From Nitrospinaceae bacterium (lineage in GTDB: Bacteria; Nitrospinota; Nitrospinia; Nitrospinales; Nitrospinaceae): a stretch of DNA of 64,000 nt. The DNA is taken from NCBI GenBank assembly GCA_029261535.1, contig JAJDBF010000002.1, positions 62,001 to 126,000 of the forward strand, read 5' to 3'. A model generated the notes under the pieces. That model was not told the origin of the DNA and made no database searches. It saw nothing but the letters and a program-made list of their open reading frames with translations. Each line of letters begins with the position of its first letter. Positions within the stretch are counted from its first letter, which is position 1. Of the stretch, positions 55,139-62,924 are shown piece by piece. Made by a program: the position numbers and the translations under genes.

Positions 55139-56917
55139 CTATTCGCTATCAGGCAGGTGAATCGAGAAGACGCTACCGGTGCCGGGGTGGCTCTCGACTT
55201 CGACGGAGCCGCCGTGAGCCTGAGCGATGTGCTTGACGATGGCGAGGCCGAGTCCGGTGCCTCCCATTTGCCGGCTTCTCGCTTTATCGACCCGATAAAA
55301 TCGCTCGAACAAACGCGGCAGGTGATGCACATCAATGCCGCGCCCCTGATCTTTCACTCGAATGGTCACGCCACCGTTTTGATGAACCGCTTCTATATGA
55401 ATATGTTTTTGGGCATCGCTGTACTTGATGGCATTGTCCACCAGGTTGACCACCGCCTCTTCCAACAGGGGTGGATTGATCCGGGCCATCAATTTTATTT
55501 CGCAATCAAGGTTGAGAAAAACATCTTTCTCGCTGGCCTTGGGGGAACAGTCGTTAATCGCATTTTCCAGAACTTCGCGGAGCCGACACTTTTCGGTCAC
55601 AATTTCGCTGGTCTCGGAATCCTGTTCAATGCGTGACAGACTGAGCAAATCCTCGATGATCGCATTGAGTCGCTCGGCCTGTTTGGACACGATCCCGAGA
55701 AATCGTTTGGTGTCTTCCGGTGATTTCAGTGCTCCATCCAGCAGGGTCTCGACAAACCCCTTGATCGAGGTGATGGGCGTTTTCAGTTCGTGCGATACAT
55801 TGGCGACAAAATCCCGGCGCATCGTTTCCAGTTTTCTAAGTCGGGTGACATCATACAAAACGAACACCGCGCCGATGCTTTCGTTCTGCGTATTTCTAAG
55901 AATGCTTCCGCGAGTTTGCAGATAACGCACCTGCCCCTCCCAGGACAGTTCTATTTCGCCTTCCAGCAAGTCGCGGCTGTCGAGTGCTTTCTTCACGAAA
56001 TCCAGCAGTTGCGTATTGCGGACCACCGCCTGCAAGGGTTTGCCCTGTGCCTGTTGCGGATTGATTCCAAACAATCGCCCCGCCGCCTGATTGAGATGAA
56101 TCACAATTTCATCCGGATCGATGGCGAACACGCCTTCCACCATACTGGTGAGAATCGCTTCCTGCTCATTGCGTTGCTCGGTGATGGTTCGGATGCGGTC
56201 ATCCAACTGCACCGCCATATTGTTGAGCGCCTGCGACAACCCGTCAAATTCACGAATCTCGGTCAGAGGCAGACGAAAACTAAAATCACCCTCGGCAAAC
56301 CGCTCGGCTCCCGATTTCACCTGCCCCACATGCCGGACCACGTCTCTGGAAAAATAGAACAGCATCAACCCGGCGAACACGGCAAATAACAATCCCGCAA
56401 AAGAAAGCGGCCAGGCCAGGTTGTCGAGTGTATTTCCTAAAGAGCTGAGTGGCAGGGAAGCCCGTATGACGGCTGAAACGCGGTCATGGGTTACCAAGGG
56501 TACCGCGACATAAAGAGTATTTTCTTTTTTATAGTGACCTTCGCGCACATCGTGTCCGGAGGCACCTTTGAGGGCTTGCCGGATTTCAGGTCGGTCGCCG
56601 TGATTGTCCAGCCGCGAAGGATCTTCTTGCGAATCGCATAAAACCGAGCCGTCCTCTGCCACCAGGGTGATGCGTGCTTGTGCACTGCGTCCTAAACGAA
56701 GGCAAACCTGTTGTAAGTTATCAGGCGTTGACGATGTCAGCAGACGCATCATTTGAGGCCGGAGCAATTCCGCGCGGACCTGCAAATCATCCCGTGACTG
56801 CTGAAAAATAAAATCGCGCAGGGAATTGAGGGAGAACCAACCCACCGCACCGAGCGCCACAAAAAGAACCAGTGCCACCGGAATGAATTTTTGCCGCACC
56901 AGCGATTTGGAAATCAT
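55139..56917 (-). CDS. phoR: phosphate regulon sensor kinase PhoR
   Basis: 592 aa from ATG 56917, one base after the phoB stop. Two membrane helices (about 10-30 and 167-190) flank a periplasmic sensor of about 135 residues (E. coli PhoR has almost none). A HAMP segment, a PAS domain (about 253-360), HisKA with H376 in NVSHELKTPITS, and an HATPase with NLVDNAIKYS and GGTGLGLAIVK follow. Despite the periplasmic domain, the surrounding operon fixes the identity. A longer start overlapping phoB is not needed. Confidence 0.93.
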   Translation of the reverse strand: MISKSLVRQKFIPVALVLFVALGAVGWFSLNSLRDFIFQQSRDDLQVRAELLRPQMMRLLTSSTPDNLQQVCLRLGRSAQARITLVAEDGSVLCDSQEDPSRLDNHGDRPEIRQALKGASGHDVREGHYKKENTLYVAVPLVTHDRVSAVIRASLPLSSLGNTLDNLAWPLSFAGLLFAVFAGLMLFYFSRDVVRHVGQVKSGAERFAEGDFSFRLPLTEIREFDGLSQALNNMAVQLDDRIRTITEQRNEQEAILTSMVEGVFAIDPDEIVIHLNQAAGRLFGINPQQAQGKPLQAVVRNTQLLDFVKKALDSRDLLEGEIELSWEGQVRYLQTRGSILRNTQNESIGAVFVLYDVTRLRKLETMRRDFVANVSHELKTPITSIKGFVETLLDGALKSPEDTKRFLGIVSKQAERLNAIIEDLLSLSRIEQDSETSEIVTEKCRLREVLENAINDCSPKASEKDVFLNLDCEIKLMARINPPLLEEAVVNLVDNAIKYSDAQKHIHIEAVHQNGGVTIRVKDQGRGIDVHHLPRLFERFYRVDKARSRQMGGTGLGLAIVKHIAQAHGGSVEVESHPGTGSVFSIHLPDSE

Positions 56918-56918
56918 G

Positions 56919-57605
56919 CTACTCCTGAAACCGGTAGCCGATGCCGCGCACCGTCTGTATATATTCGGCGCAACTACCAAGCTTGCGACGCAGGCCAACC
57001 ACCTGAAAATCGACCGACCGATCGGTCACCGCATAATTTTCTCCCCGCACCGCGTCAACAATCTGCGAACGGGTGAACACCCAACCGGGCCGGGAGGCCA
57101 GCGTCTGTAATATTCTGAATTCGGTGAAGGTCAGGTCGATCACTTTATTTTCCACCTGCACCTCGTGGCGACCGGGATGGATCATCAATTGCTTGATTTT
57201 GATGACCTCGTTTTTGTCAACAACCCTGCCCCGATTGCGGCGCAGAACAGCCTTGATGCGCGACAGCAGAATCTTCGGGCTGAATGGCTTGGTGACATAA
57301 TCGTCGGCTCCCATTTCGAGGCCGGTGACCACATCGCTCTCTTCACCTTTGGCGGTCACCATCAGCACTGGAATCGATGCGGTCTCGGGATTGGCCTTGA
57401 GGGTGCGGCACACTTCCAGGCCATCAACGCCAGGCAACATCAAGTCCAGCACCATCAGATCCGGGGACATCGCCAAAGCAGACTTCAACCCCTCTTCTCC
57501 GCAAGTCACGCAAGTGACGTTAAAAGCTTCGCGCGCCAGGTTGTAGCGAATCAATTCCTGAATATCTTCTTCATCCTCTACGACCAGTATTTTTTCACCG
57601 GGCAT
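56919..57605 (-). CDS. phoB: phosphate regulon response regulator PhoB
   Basis: 228 aa OmpR-family regulator: receiver domain with E10-D11-E12 acidic pocket and phospho-acceptor D54 in MVLDLMLPG, lysine 103-type KPFSPKILLSR, and a C-terminal winged helix (RPGWVFTRSQIVDAVRGENY, TDRSVDFQVVGLRRKL). First gene of the phoBR-pst operon; a candidate Pho box lies about 75 bp upstream. Confidence 0.95.
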   Translation of the reverse strand: MPGEKILVVEDEEDIQELIRYNLAREAFNVTCVTCGEEGLKSALAMSPDLMVLDLMLPGVDGLEVCRTLKANPETASIPVLMVTAKGEESDVVTGLEMGADDYVTKPFSPKILLSRIKAVLRRNRGRVVDKNEVIKIKQLMIHPGRHEVQVENKVIDLTFTEFRILQTLASRPGWVFTRSQIVDAVRGENYAVTDRSVDFQVVGLRRKLGSCAEYIQTVRGIGYRFQE

Positions 57606-57679
57606 GGCATCCTCTTGGCGTTTGCTCGTTATTAATAATCTTTTGTCATTCTATTTTGCCGCGCTATCTGTTTGAACAG

Positions 57680-57697
57680 AATGAGGTTTTTGTGAGG
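57680..57697 (-). promoter_or_regulatory. candidate Pho box before phoB
   Basis: Minus strand CCTCACAAAAACCTCATT: two CCTCA elements exactly 11 bp apart, resembling the pstS-proximal site. Suggests autoregulation of the operon. Confidence 0.5.
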
Positions 57698-57855
57698 ATC
57701 CGGTAGTGGCACGCTGTTTGGCCTCGCGACATTATAACAATGTAAGGCAAAGATAGTTTTTCAATTGGAGGGGCATATTTTTCCTCAAGTTTCTTCAGGT
57801 ATTGCCGTTAAGGCCAGATAAGGCTCCGTTTTATTTAATTTCAAACTATTAAACG

Positions 57856-58788
57856 ATGCGAACAGAACTTCAAATCAATCCGGTCCCGATCGCGCGGATA
57901 ACCATCACCAAACCCTGCGCGGAATGCGAGGAAACAGAGACCGAAGAAGCACGGGCCAAGGGAATTGAAGAAGACCGCGTATCGCTCAGCGCGGAATCTC
58001 AGGAAGCTCTTGAAAAGGAAGGAAAAAACTCTAAGTCAGGGAATTCTTCCGGAAAACCGGTCGGGGCCGATGGTCAACCCGTTTCGGAAGAAGATGCCCG
58101 AATAATCCAGCAATTGCAGGCCACCGACCGGGAAGTGCGCGCCCATGAACAGGCCCATAAAGCCGCCGCCGGACCCTATGCTGTCGGTGGACCGACTTTT
58201 CAATACACCACGGGTCCCGATGGCAAACGCTATGCGGTAGGTGGCGAGGTACGGATCGACACCGCGCCGGTGCCGGATAATCCGGAAGCCACCATTGTGA
58301 AAGCGCAGACCATTCGCCGCGCCGCCTTGGCTCCGGCCGATCCGTCCGGGCAGGATAGGCAAGTCGCCGCCGCCGCCACCCAGCTTGAAACGCAGGCACG
58401 GCAGGAAATTCAGGAAGAACGGCGCGCGGAAAATCAGGAGAAAACCGAGGGAGCTGAAGAGGAAGGCGCGACCGCACCCTCAGCAGGACAGGAAAACACA
58501 TCCGGCACCGAGGCTCCGGCAGGTCCGGGATCACCAGCAGAAACCAGCGAGGCGGGCGGCATAGCCAGCGCAAGCGGCATTAGCGGGACGGGGACGGGCA
58601 ACGGTGCCGACACCAAGGGCGATACTTTTGAACCAATTTCCGGGAACGCACCAGGCGCAACGGCAAACCAAAACGCGCCGGATAGCTCAGAAGCCCCCCG
58701 TGAAAATCCAGTCACGCGCAGACAGACCCGCCAGTTCACCGACAGCCCCGCCGCCGAATCCGGCCAACTGCTAAATTTGTTTACTTGA
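57856..58788 (+). CDS. putative metalloprotease, CJM1_0395/SprA-related family
   Basis: 310 aa. Residues about 75-185 carry the family core: a helix with HEQAH at 97-101 (an HExxH-type zinc site) in DREVRAHEQAHKAAAG, then PYAVGGPTFQYTTGPDG, RYAVGGEVRIDTAPVP and a final helix IRRAALAPADPSGQDR. Flanking regions are low complexity (acidic N-terminus; Glu-Ala- and Gly-Thr-rich C-terminus). No signal peptide is seen. Function is unproven; the gene is divergent from phoB and has no strong ribosome site. Confidence 0.75.
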   Translation: MRTELQINPVPIARITITKPCAECEETETEEARAKGIEEDRVSLSAESQEALEKEGKNSKSGNSSGKPVGADGQPVSEEDARIIQQLQATDREVRAHEQAHKAAAGPYAVGGPTFQYTTGPDGKRYAVGGEVRIDTAPVPDNPEATIVKAQTIRRAALAPADPSGQDRQVAAAATQLETQARQEIQEERRAENQEKTEGAEEEGATAPSAGQENTSGTEAPAGPGSPAETSEAGGIASASGISGTGTGNGADTKGDTFEPISGNAPGATANQNAPDSSEAPRENPVTRRQTRQFTDSPAAESGQLLNLFT

Positions 58789-58800
58789 TTTTCACAAAAT

Positions 58801-59421
58801 TTATTCGTCTCGCTTCACCGCAAATCCGGCATACATATACCCGGCGATTTTGGGGCAGGGGAAGTAGAAATTTTCAAGTTTTTCGATTTTGAGGCCGGAG
58901 GCTTTGACGAGGTCGTCGATCCTGCGATTGAGGTGACAACCGCCCGCAAAAACTTTCTGGATCGGGTTCAGCCGGTTTTGCCAGCGCGCTATTTTTTCAT
59001 CGGGTGACAACCCGTGCTCCAGAAAAACGTAGCGTCCGCCGGGTTTCAGCACGCGCTTGATTTCCTGTAGGGCATTCGCCACCGGCGGGATGGTGCACAA
59101 GGTCCAGGTGGTAACAACGGTATCGACGGACGCATCTTGCAACGGAATGCGCTCGCCATCGAGATCGACAAACTCAACCGGGAACGTCACCGCGTCCAGT
59201 CTTTTTTGAGCGATCTTGCGACCCCTTTTTGCCGGGTCCAGTGCCCATAATTTAGTGAGGCTGTCCGGATAATGCGACAGGTTGAGGCCGGTACCGAATC
59301 CGACTTCCAGCGTGTCTCCTGTCACATCGGTAAGATATTTCCGGCGACATTCGGAAAAATCGTCGCCGCGCATGCACAAGTCGATGCCGTAAGGCAGGAT
59401 GATGTCGGAGTAAAGTCCCAT
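58801..59421 (-). CDS. class I SAM-dependent methyltransferase
   Basis: 206 aa. The SAM loop LEVGFGTGLNLSHYP (motif I) and WTLCTIPPVANALQEIKRVLKPGGRYVFLEHG (motifs II and III, here with a conserved glutamate-histidine) are visible. It resembles the phospholipid/ubiquinone methyltransferase-like group; substrate unknown. Convergent with the preceding gene (13 bp apart). Confidence 0.85.
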   Translation of the reverse strand: MGLYSDIILPYGIDLCMRGDDFSECRRKYLTDVTGDTLEVGFGTGLNLSHYPDSLTKLWALDPAKRGRKIAQKRLDAVTFPVEFVDLDGERIPLQDASVDTVVTTWTLCTIPPVANALQEIKRVLKPGGRYVFLEHGLSPDEKIARWQNRLNPIQKVFAGGCHLNRRIDDLVKASGLKIEKLENFYFPCPKIAGYMYAGFAVKRDE

Positions 59422-59553
59422 AGGAGTATTTTAACCGCAGAATCCACTGCGGGGTCAGGACAATATTTTCCAAGCTTGTAGAATATTTTTATCAGGTCAA
59501 TCAGGAGGGGGTCATCATGGAGGCGATTTCACAAGTCGCGCACTATGGCAAGC

Positions 59554-60036
59554 CTAGTGCTGGACTCCGCCTTCGCCGTGGACATGACCGTGGCTCTTTT
59601 CCTCATCAGTGGCATCGCGGATAGGGCCCACTTCCACTGCAAAGTGCAGGGTCTCGCCCGCCAGCGGATGGTTGCCGTTGATGTGCACGTCATCGCCTTC
59701 CAGCTTGACAATGGTGAAGGGGTGCTGACGACCATCCTTCATCTCAGCGGTGAACTGCATACCCTCTTCCAACTCCTTATCCGCCGGAAAATTGGAGCGT
59801 TCTACCTTGAATTCAAGCTCAGGATTGATTTCTCCATAGCCTTCTTCCGCAGTCACGGTGACATCTTTTTTGTCACCTGTCTTAGCCCCACTGAGGGCAG
59901 ACTCCAAGCCGGGCACGATTTGTCCCGAGCCGTGAATGTAGGCGAACGGGTGTTCTTTGGTGCTTTCATCAAGAACTTCACCGCCGTCATTTTTCAGAGT
60001 GTAATGGAGGGTGACAACCTTGCCGTCTGCAATCAT
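59554..60036 (-). CDS. FKBP-type peptidyl-prolyl isomerase, SlyD-like
   Basis: 160 aa with the FKBP core (VTLHYTLKNDGGEVLDES, GSGQIVPGLESAL, EEGYGEINPE) interrupted by the IF insertion near residues 70-125 (NFPADKELEEGMQFTA), the SlyD arrangement. The C-terminal tail is His-rich (HGHVHGEGGVQH), suggesting metal binding like SlyD. Slow-folding protein helper in the cytosol. Confidence 0.9.
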   Translation of the reverse strand: MIADGKVVTLHYTLKNDGGEVLDESTKEHPFAYIHGSGQIVPGLESALSGAKTGDKKDVTVTAEEGYGEINPELEFKVERSNFPADKELEEGMQFTAEMKDGRQHPFTIVKLEGDDVHINGNHPLAGETLHFAVEVGPIRDATDEEKSHGHVHGEGGVQH

Positions 60037-60134
60037 GGGAACCTTTTAGGCCAAAGGCGGCAGTCCTAAAATTCAGGGACGCAACGCGATTGGGGGGATA
60101 AACCGCTTGTCGGGCGGTGTTTTTGAGAAGCCCT

Positions 60135-60227
60135 CTAATAATCCAAACAATCCTGTTCCGGCAACTCGCTTTCCCTTGTTTAACAAGGGAAGCTCAAGGC
60201 CAGACACCATTATCAGAAGTGCCCTTG
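60135..60227. repeat. dispersed 95-bp repeat (copy B)
   Basis: Matches 42911-43003 through CTAATAATCC, TCCTGTTCCGGCAACTCGC, the hairpin TTCCCTTGTTTAACAAGGGAA and GGCCAGA. It lies just before the tRNA-Asp gene. Confidence 0.5.
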
Positions 60228-60236
60228 AAAAAAAAG

Positions 60237-60310
60237 CGGGGCCGACGAGATTCGAACTCGCGACCTCTGGCGTGACAGGCCAGCGTTCTAACCAGCTGAA
60301 CTACGACCCC
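60237..60310 (-). tRNA. tRNA-Asp (GTC)
   Basis: Cloverleaf on the minus strand: acceptor GGGGTCG/CGGCCCC, D arm GTTCAGCTGGTTAGAAC, anticodon loop CTGTCAC, T arm GTTCGAATC, discriminator G. CCA is not encoded. Confidence 0.95.
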
Positions 60311-60372
60311 GTATTGCAGATATGGAAACCTGCTATTTTTTAAACTGATAAGTCCATTCTAAAATAAACAAG

Positions 60373-60445
60373 TGGGCTGAACAGGGCTCGAACCTGTGAC
60401 CCCCGCCTTGTAAGGGCGGTGCTCTACCAGCTGAGCTATCAGCCC
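60373..60445 (-). tRNA. tRNA-Val (TAC)
   Basis: Minus-strand cloverleaf: acceptor GGGCTGA/TCAGCCC, D arm GCTCAGCTGGTAGAGC, anticodon loop CTTACAA, T arm GTTCGAGCC, discriminator A, no encoded CCA. Lies upstream of tRNA-Asp, likely cotranscribed. Confidence 0.95.
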
Positions 60446-60690
60446 AAAGCCATTACGCAATATAACACGTAAAGGCAAAGGAGTATAAATTGCCTCCATG
60501 AACCTGTCAAGCGTTTCCCTGAAGTCCACCTGCCATCAACCAAAAAGTTGACCTAATGAGATACCTAACTTAAGAAAAAGCTCCATAAATGTTCCACGCT
60601 AAACTTGGGCTGACCCTGCAAAAGCAGACAATAATTTTGAGCGCAGGACAAAATACTTGGCGATAGCCGATCGCATTCAAGAACGCGGAT

Positions 60691-60731
60691 AGCGGTTCTT
60701 GAACAGGTGTGACCAGCGGTTCTTGAACAGG
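60691..60731. repeat. short tandem AGCGGTTCTTGAACAGG repeat
   Basis: Two direct copies (60691-60707 and 60715-60731); CCTGTTCAAG at 60753 is an inverted partial copy. The region 60447-60765 otherwise holds no recognised gene; a 74-residue open frame across it is judged unlikely to be real. Confidence 0.45.
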
Positions 60732-60765
60732 CTGAAGTTGTTCGCGCTTCCGCCTGTTCAAGTTA

Positions 60766-61299
60766 TCAATCGTCATCATTGTCCCCATGCTCATGCTCGC
60801 CGTGCTCCCCGGCAGGTTTCACGCCGCTTTTCAGTTCGGCCCATTTTTCCGGAGTCAAGTGAGCATTCGCCGCGCCGTATTTATAGACCAGCTCGCCACC
60901 AGTGTGTCCGGCATTCATCAACGGAATCAGGGCCAGCAAAGCGACAAGACTGAATCCCAACTGTAGTTTTCTTGTATTTTTTCCACGGCAACCGGCAAAC
61001 GCCGCCAAAAACAAAACACCGGCAATCCAGGGAATCGGCTCTGCGGCTTCTTCATGGTGTTCGATCACATCTTCAGCGACTATTTTTTCTACCTTCTCTT
61101 CATCCGCTTCCCCCAATTGCACGGTGACGATTGCAAGGGCGGTGTAAAGGAAAGCCATCCCCACCACGACGCGCCAGGCTTTGGCAGAGACCCAGTTATT
61201 TTTGATGGCGTACCACAGACCGAATCCAATAAATGGGATAGCGATTCCGACAACGATTGCGAAGTGAACGATAATGGGATGTAAGGGCAAATCAAACAT
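60766..61299 (-). CDS. DUF2231 membrane protein
   Basis: 177 aa from ATG 61299 (GGAG twelve bases before). Starts LPLHPIIVHFAIVVG, the DUF2231 entry motif, with about four membrane helices and a His/Glu-rich C-terminal tail (HGEHEHGDN). Such proteins sit near electron-transfer genes, but none is adjacent. No activity established. Confidence 0.82.
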   Translation of the reverse strand: MFDLPLHPIIVHFAIVVGIAIPFIGFGLWYAIKNNWVSAKAWRVVVGMAFLYTALAIVTVQLGEADEEKVEKIVAEDVIEHHEEAAEPIPWIAGVLFLAAFAGCRGKNTRKLQLGFSLVALLALIPLMNAGHTGGELVYKYGAANAHLTPEKWAELKSGVKPAGEHGEHEHGDNDDD

Positions 61300-61411
61300 G
61301 GTAATCTCCGTGAAAAGGTTATTTTCACCAAGATCACTCTTTTTTCCGAAAAAGACCATCCGGGCTTTGACCTACAGGAAACTCCTTTATTTATAATATT
61401 TTACAGGTAGC

Positions 61412-61951
61412 ATGGGGGTTATGGACGATTCCAAAAGGGCTTATCAGGTTCTGCTCATTTTCTCCAGCGTGTTGGCGGTGCTGGTCGGGATTGATCTTGT
61501 CACCGATTTCAAGTCCGGCGGGAGCGGTTCCCACCTGATAGTCGAAGGACTCCTCTTCACCATCAGTGCCGGATTCTTCATTTTTGGCCTGCGCCAGCTT
61601 CAGGTGGCAAAAACGGAAATTGTAACTCTCCGTAGAAATATGGACGAGTTGACGCTTGAAAAGGAACAATGGAAACAGAGTTCCCAACGGCTCCTGCAAG
61701 GACTGTCGATCAAAATTGAAAGCCAGTTTACCGACTGGAAACTGACCCCGGCGGAAAAGGAAGTCGGGTTCTTCCTTATTAAGGGGTTTTCTCTCAAGGA
61801 AATTTCGGATCTGCGCCAGACTAAAATCAAGACCACCCAGCAACAGGCGCAGGCGATTTATCAAAAGTCAGGGCTCGCCAACCGGTCCGAGTTGTCCGCA
61901 TTTTTCCTGGAAGACCTGCTCCCCCCCCAATCCACACCCTCTTCTCCTTGA
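61412..61951 (+). CDS. membrane-tethered LuxR-type transcription regulator
   Basis: 179 aa: two membrane helices (about 12-30 and 42-61), a coiled coil (62-105) and a C-terminal LuxR/GerE-type helix-turn-helix (about 108-165: LTPAEKEVGFFLIKGFSLKEIS and TTQQQAQAIYQKSGLANRSEL). Few LuxR regulators are membrane bound, so it may respond to an envelope signal or be released by proteolysis. No target is known. Confidence 0.75.
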   Translation: MGVMDDSKRAYQVLLIFSSVLAVLVGIDLVTDFKSGGSGSHLIVEGLLFTISAGFFIFGLRQLQVAKTEIVTLRRNMDELTLEKEQWKQSSQRLLQGLSIKIESQFTDWKLTPAEKEVGFFLIKGFSLKEISDLRQTKIKTTQQQAQAIYQKSGLANRSELSAFFLEDLLPPQSTPSSP

Positions 61952-61984
61952 AATCAACCCTCCTCCAAATCCCACTTCCCCGAC

Positions 61985-62201
61985 ACCAAACAGAGACCTT
62001 TGCATAAGTACTTTTTTGGGGACTGAAAAGTGGCGGTCCCCCTTACCTTCGACAAGCTCAGGACAGGCTATCGGCTCAGGGTGACAAATAAAATCAACGA
62101 ACTGTCATTCTGAACGAGGCCCTTCGACAGGCTCAGGATAAACTCCGCAGAGTGAAGAATCTCGCCTTTGCTTTTGTTTGTTGAGTTATGCAAAGCTCTC
62201 C
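61985..62201. repeat. cluster of short dispersed repeats
   Basis: Contains ACCAAACAGAGACCTTTGC (61985) and an inverted counterpart TTATGCAAAGCTCTCCACC at 62186, two CCTTCGACAGGCTCAG-type motifs, TGTCATTCTGA...CTTTGCTTTTG at 62103-62176, and GTTATGCAAAGCTCTCC at 62185. Partial copies occur at 17570, 25469 and 47560. From 62202 to 62447 nothing further is recognised. Confidence 0.45.
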
Positions 62202-62447
62202 ACCAAACAGGGGCCTCACACAGGGACAAATCCTTTTTTTGTACAAAGTTCGGCACTTTGTTGCCTAATCTTTGCAAAATCAGGGTGCTCCTATTGACAA
62301 ACTGGCTTCCGGTTCCTATATTTCCTTTTTTAGTACGCATTTAGAGGGTTTTCCCACTATTCCGTATTTCCTGCAAAGGCCGGTCGGGCACCTTGGTAAA
62401 AACGTGCATTCCGGGCCGCTAATAGTTTTCTGGGACATCCCTGATCC

Positions 62448-62894
62448 ATGGACTTAAAACAGACACTCCTTTCAGACCTGAAGGGGGCCATGAAGGCAAG
62501 AGAATCCCTCAAGCTCGATACCCTTCGCATTCTCAGTGCCGAAATCAAGAACCGTGAGATTGAAGTTCGCCAGGACATCGGCGATGACGAGATTTTGGGC
62601 CTGGTGACCACGCAGATCAAGCGGCGCCGGGAAGCAGCTGTTCTCTACGAAAAAGGCGGACGTGCCGATCTCAAGGAAAAAGAAGAAAAAGAAATTGAAA
62701 TCCTGTCGGTCTATCTGCCCCAACAGGCCACCGATGACGAACTGCGCCAACGCATCGGCGAGATCGTCGAGGAGACCGGGGCAACCAGTATGAAAGACAT
62801 GGGGAAAATTATGAAACCCCTGGCGGCAGAATTCAAGGGCAAGGCAGACGGGAGCCGTCTGAAAACGCTGGTCCAGGAACGACTCGCCGGTTAG
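62448..62894 (+). CDS. yqeY: GatB/YqeY family protein
   Basis: 148 aa with the typical LKGAMKARESLKLDTLRIL start, KNREIEVRQD, KRRREAAVLYEKGGR and the C-terminal MGKIMKPLAAEFKGKADG block. Probably an accessory to tRNA amidation or translation quality; precedes dnaG as in many macromolecular-synthesis operons (rpsU-yqeY-dnaG-rpoD). Confidence 0.9.
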   Translation: MDLKQTLLSDLKGAMKARESLKLDTLRILSAEIKNREIEVRQDIGDDEILGLVTTQIKRRREAAVLYEKGGRADLKEKEEKEIEILSVYLPQQATDDELRQRIGEIVEETGATSMKDMGKIMKPLAAEFKGKADGSRLKTLVQERLAG

Positions 62895-62924
62895 TTCCGG
62901 CCTCCAACACACGAAATCGAATCT

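Noticed and set aside
60570-60794. 74-residue minus-strand open frame with repeated VQEPL
   Set aside because: The repetition comes from the tandem AGCGGTTCTTGAACAGG repeat, it overlaps the DUF2231 3' end, and no ribosome site or family is seen.
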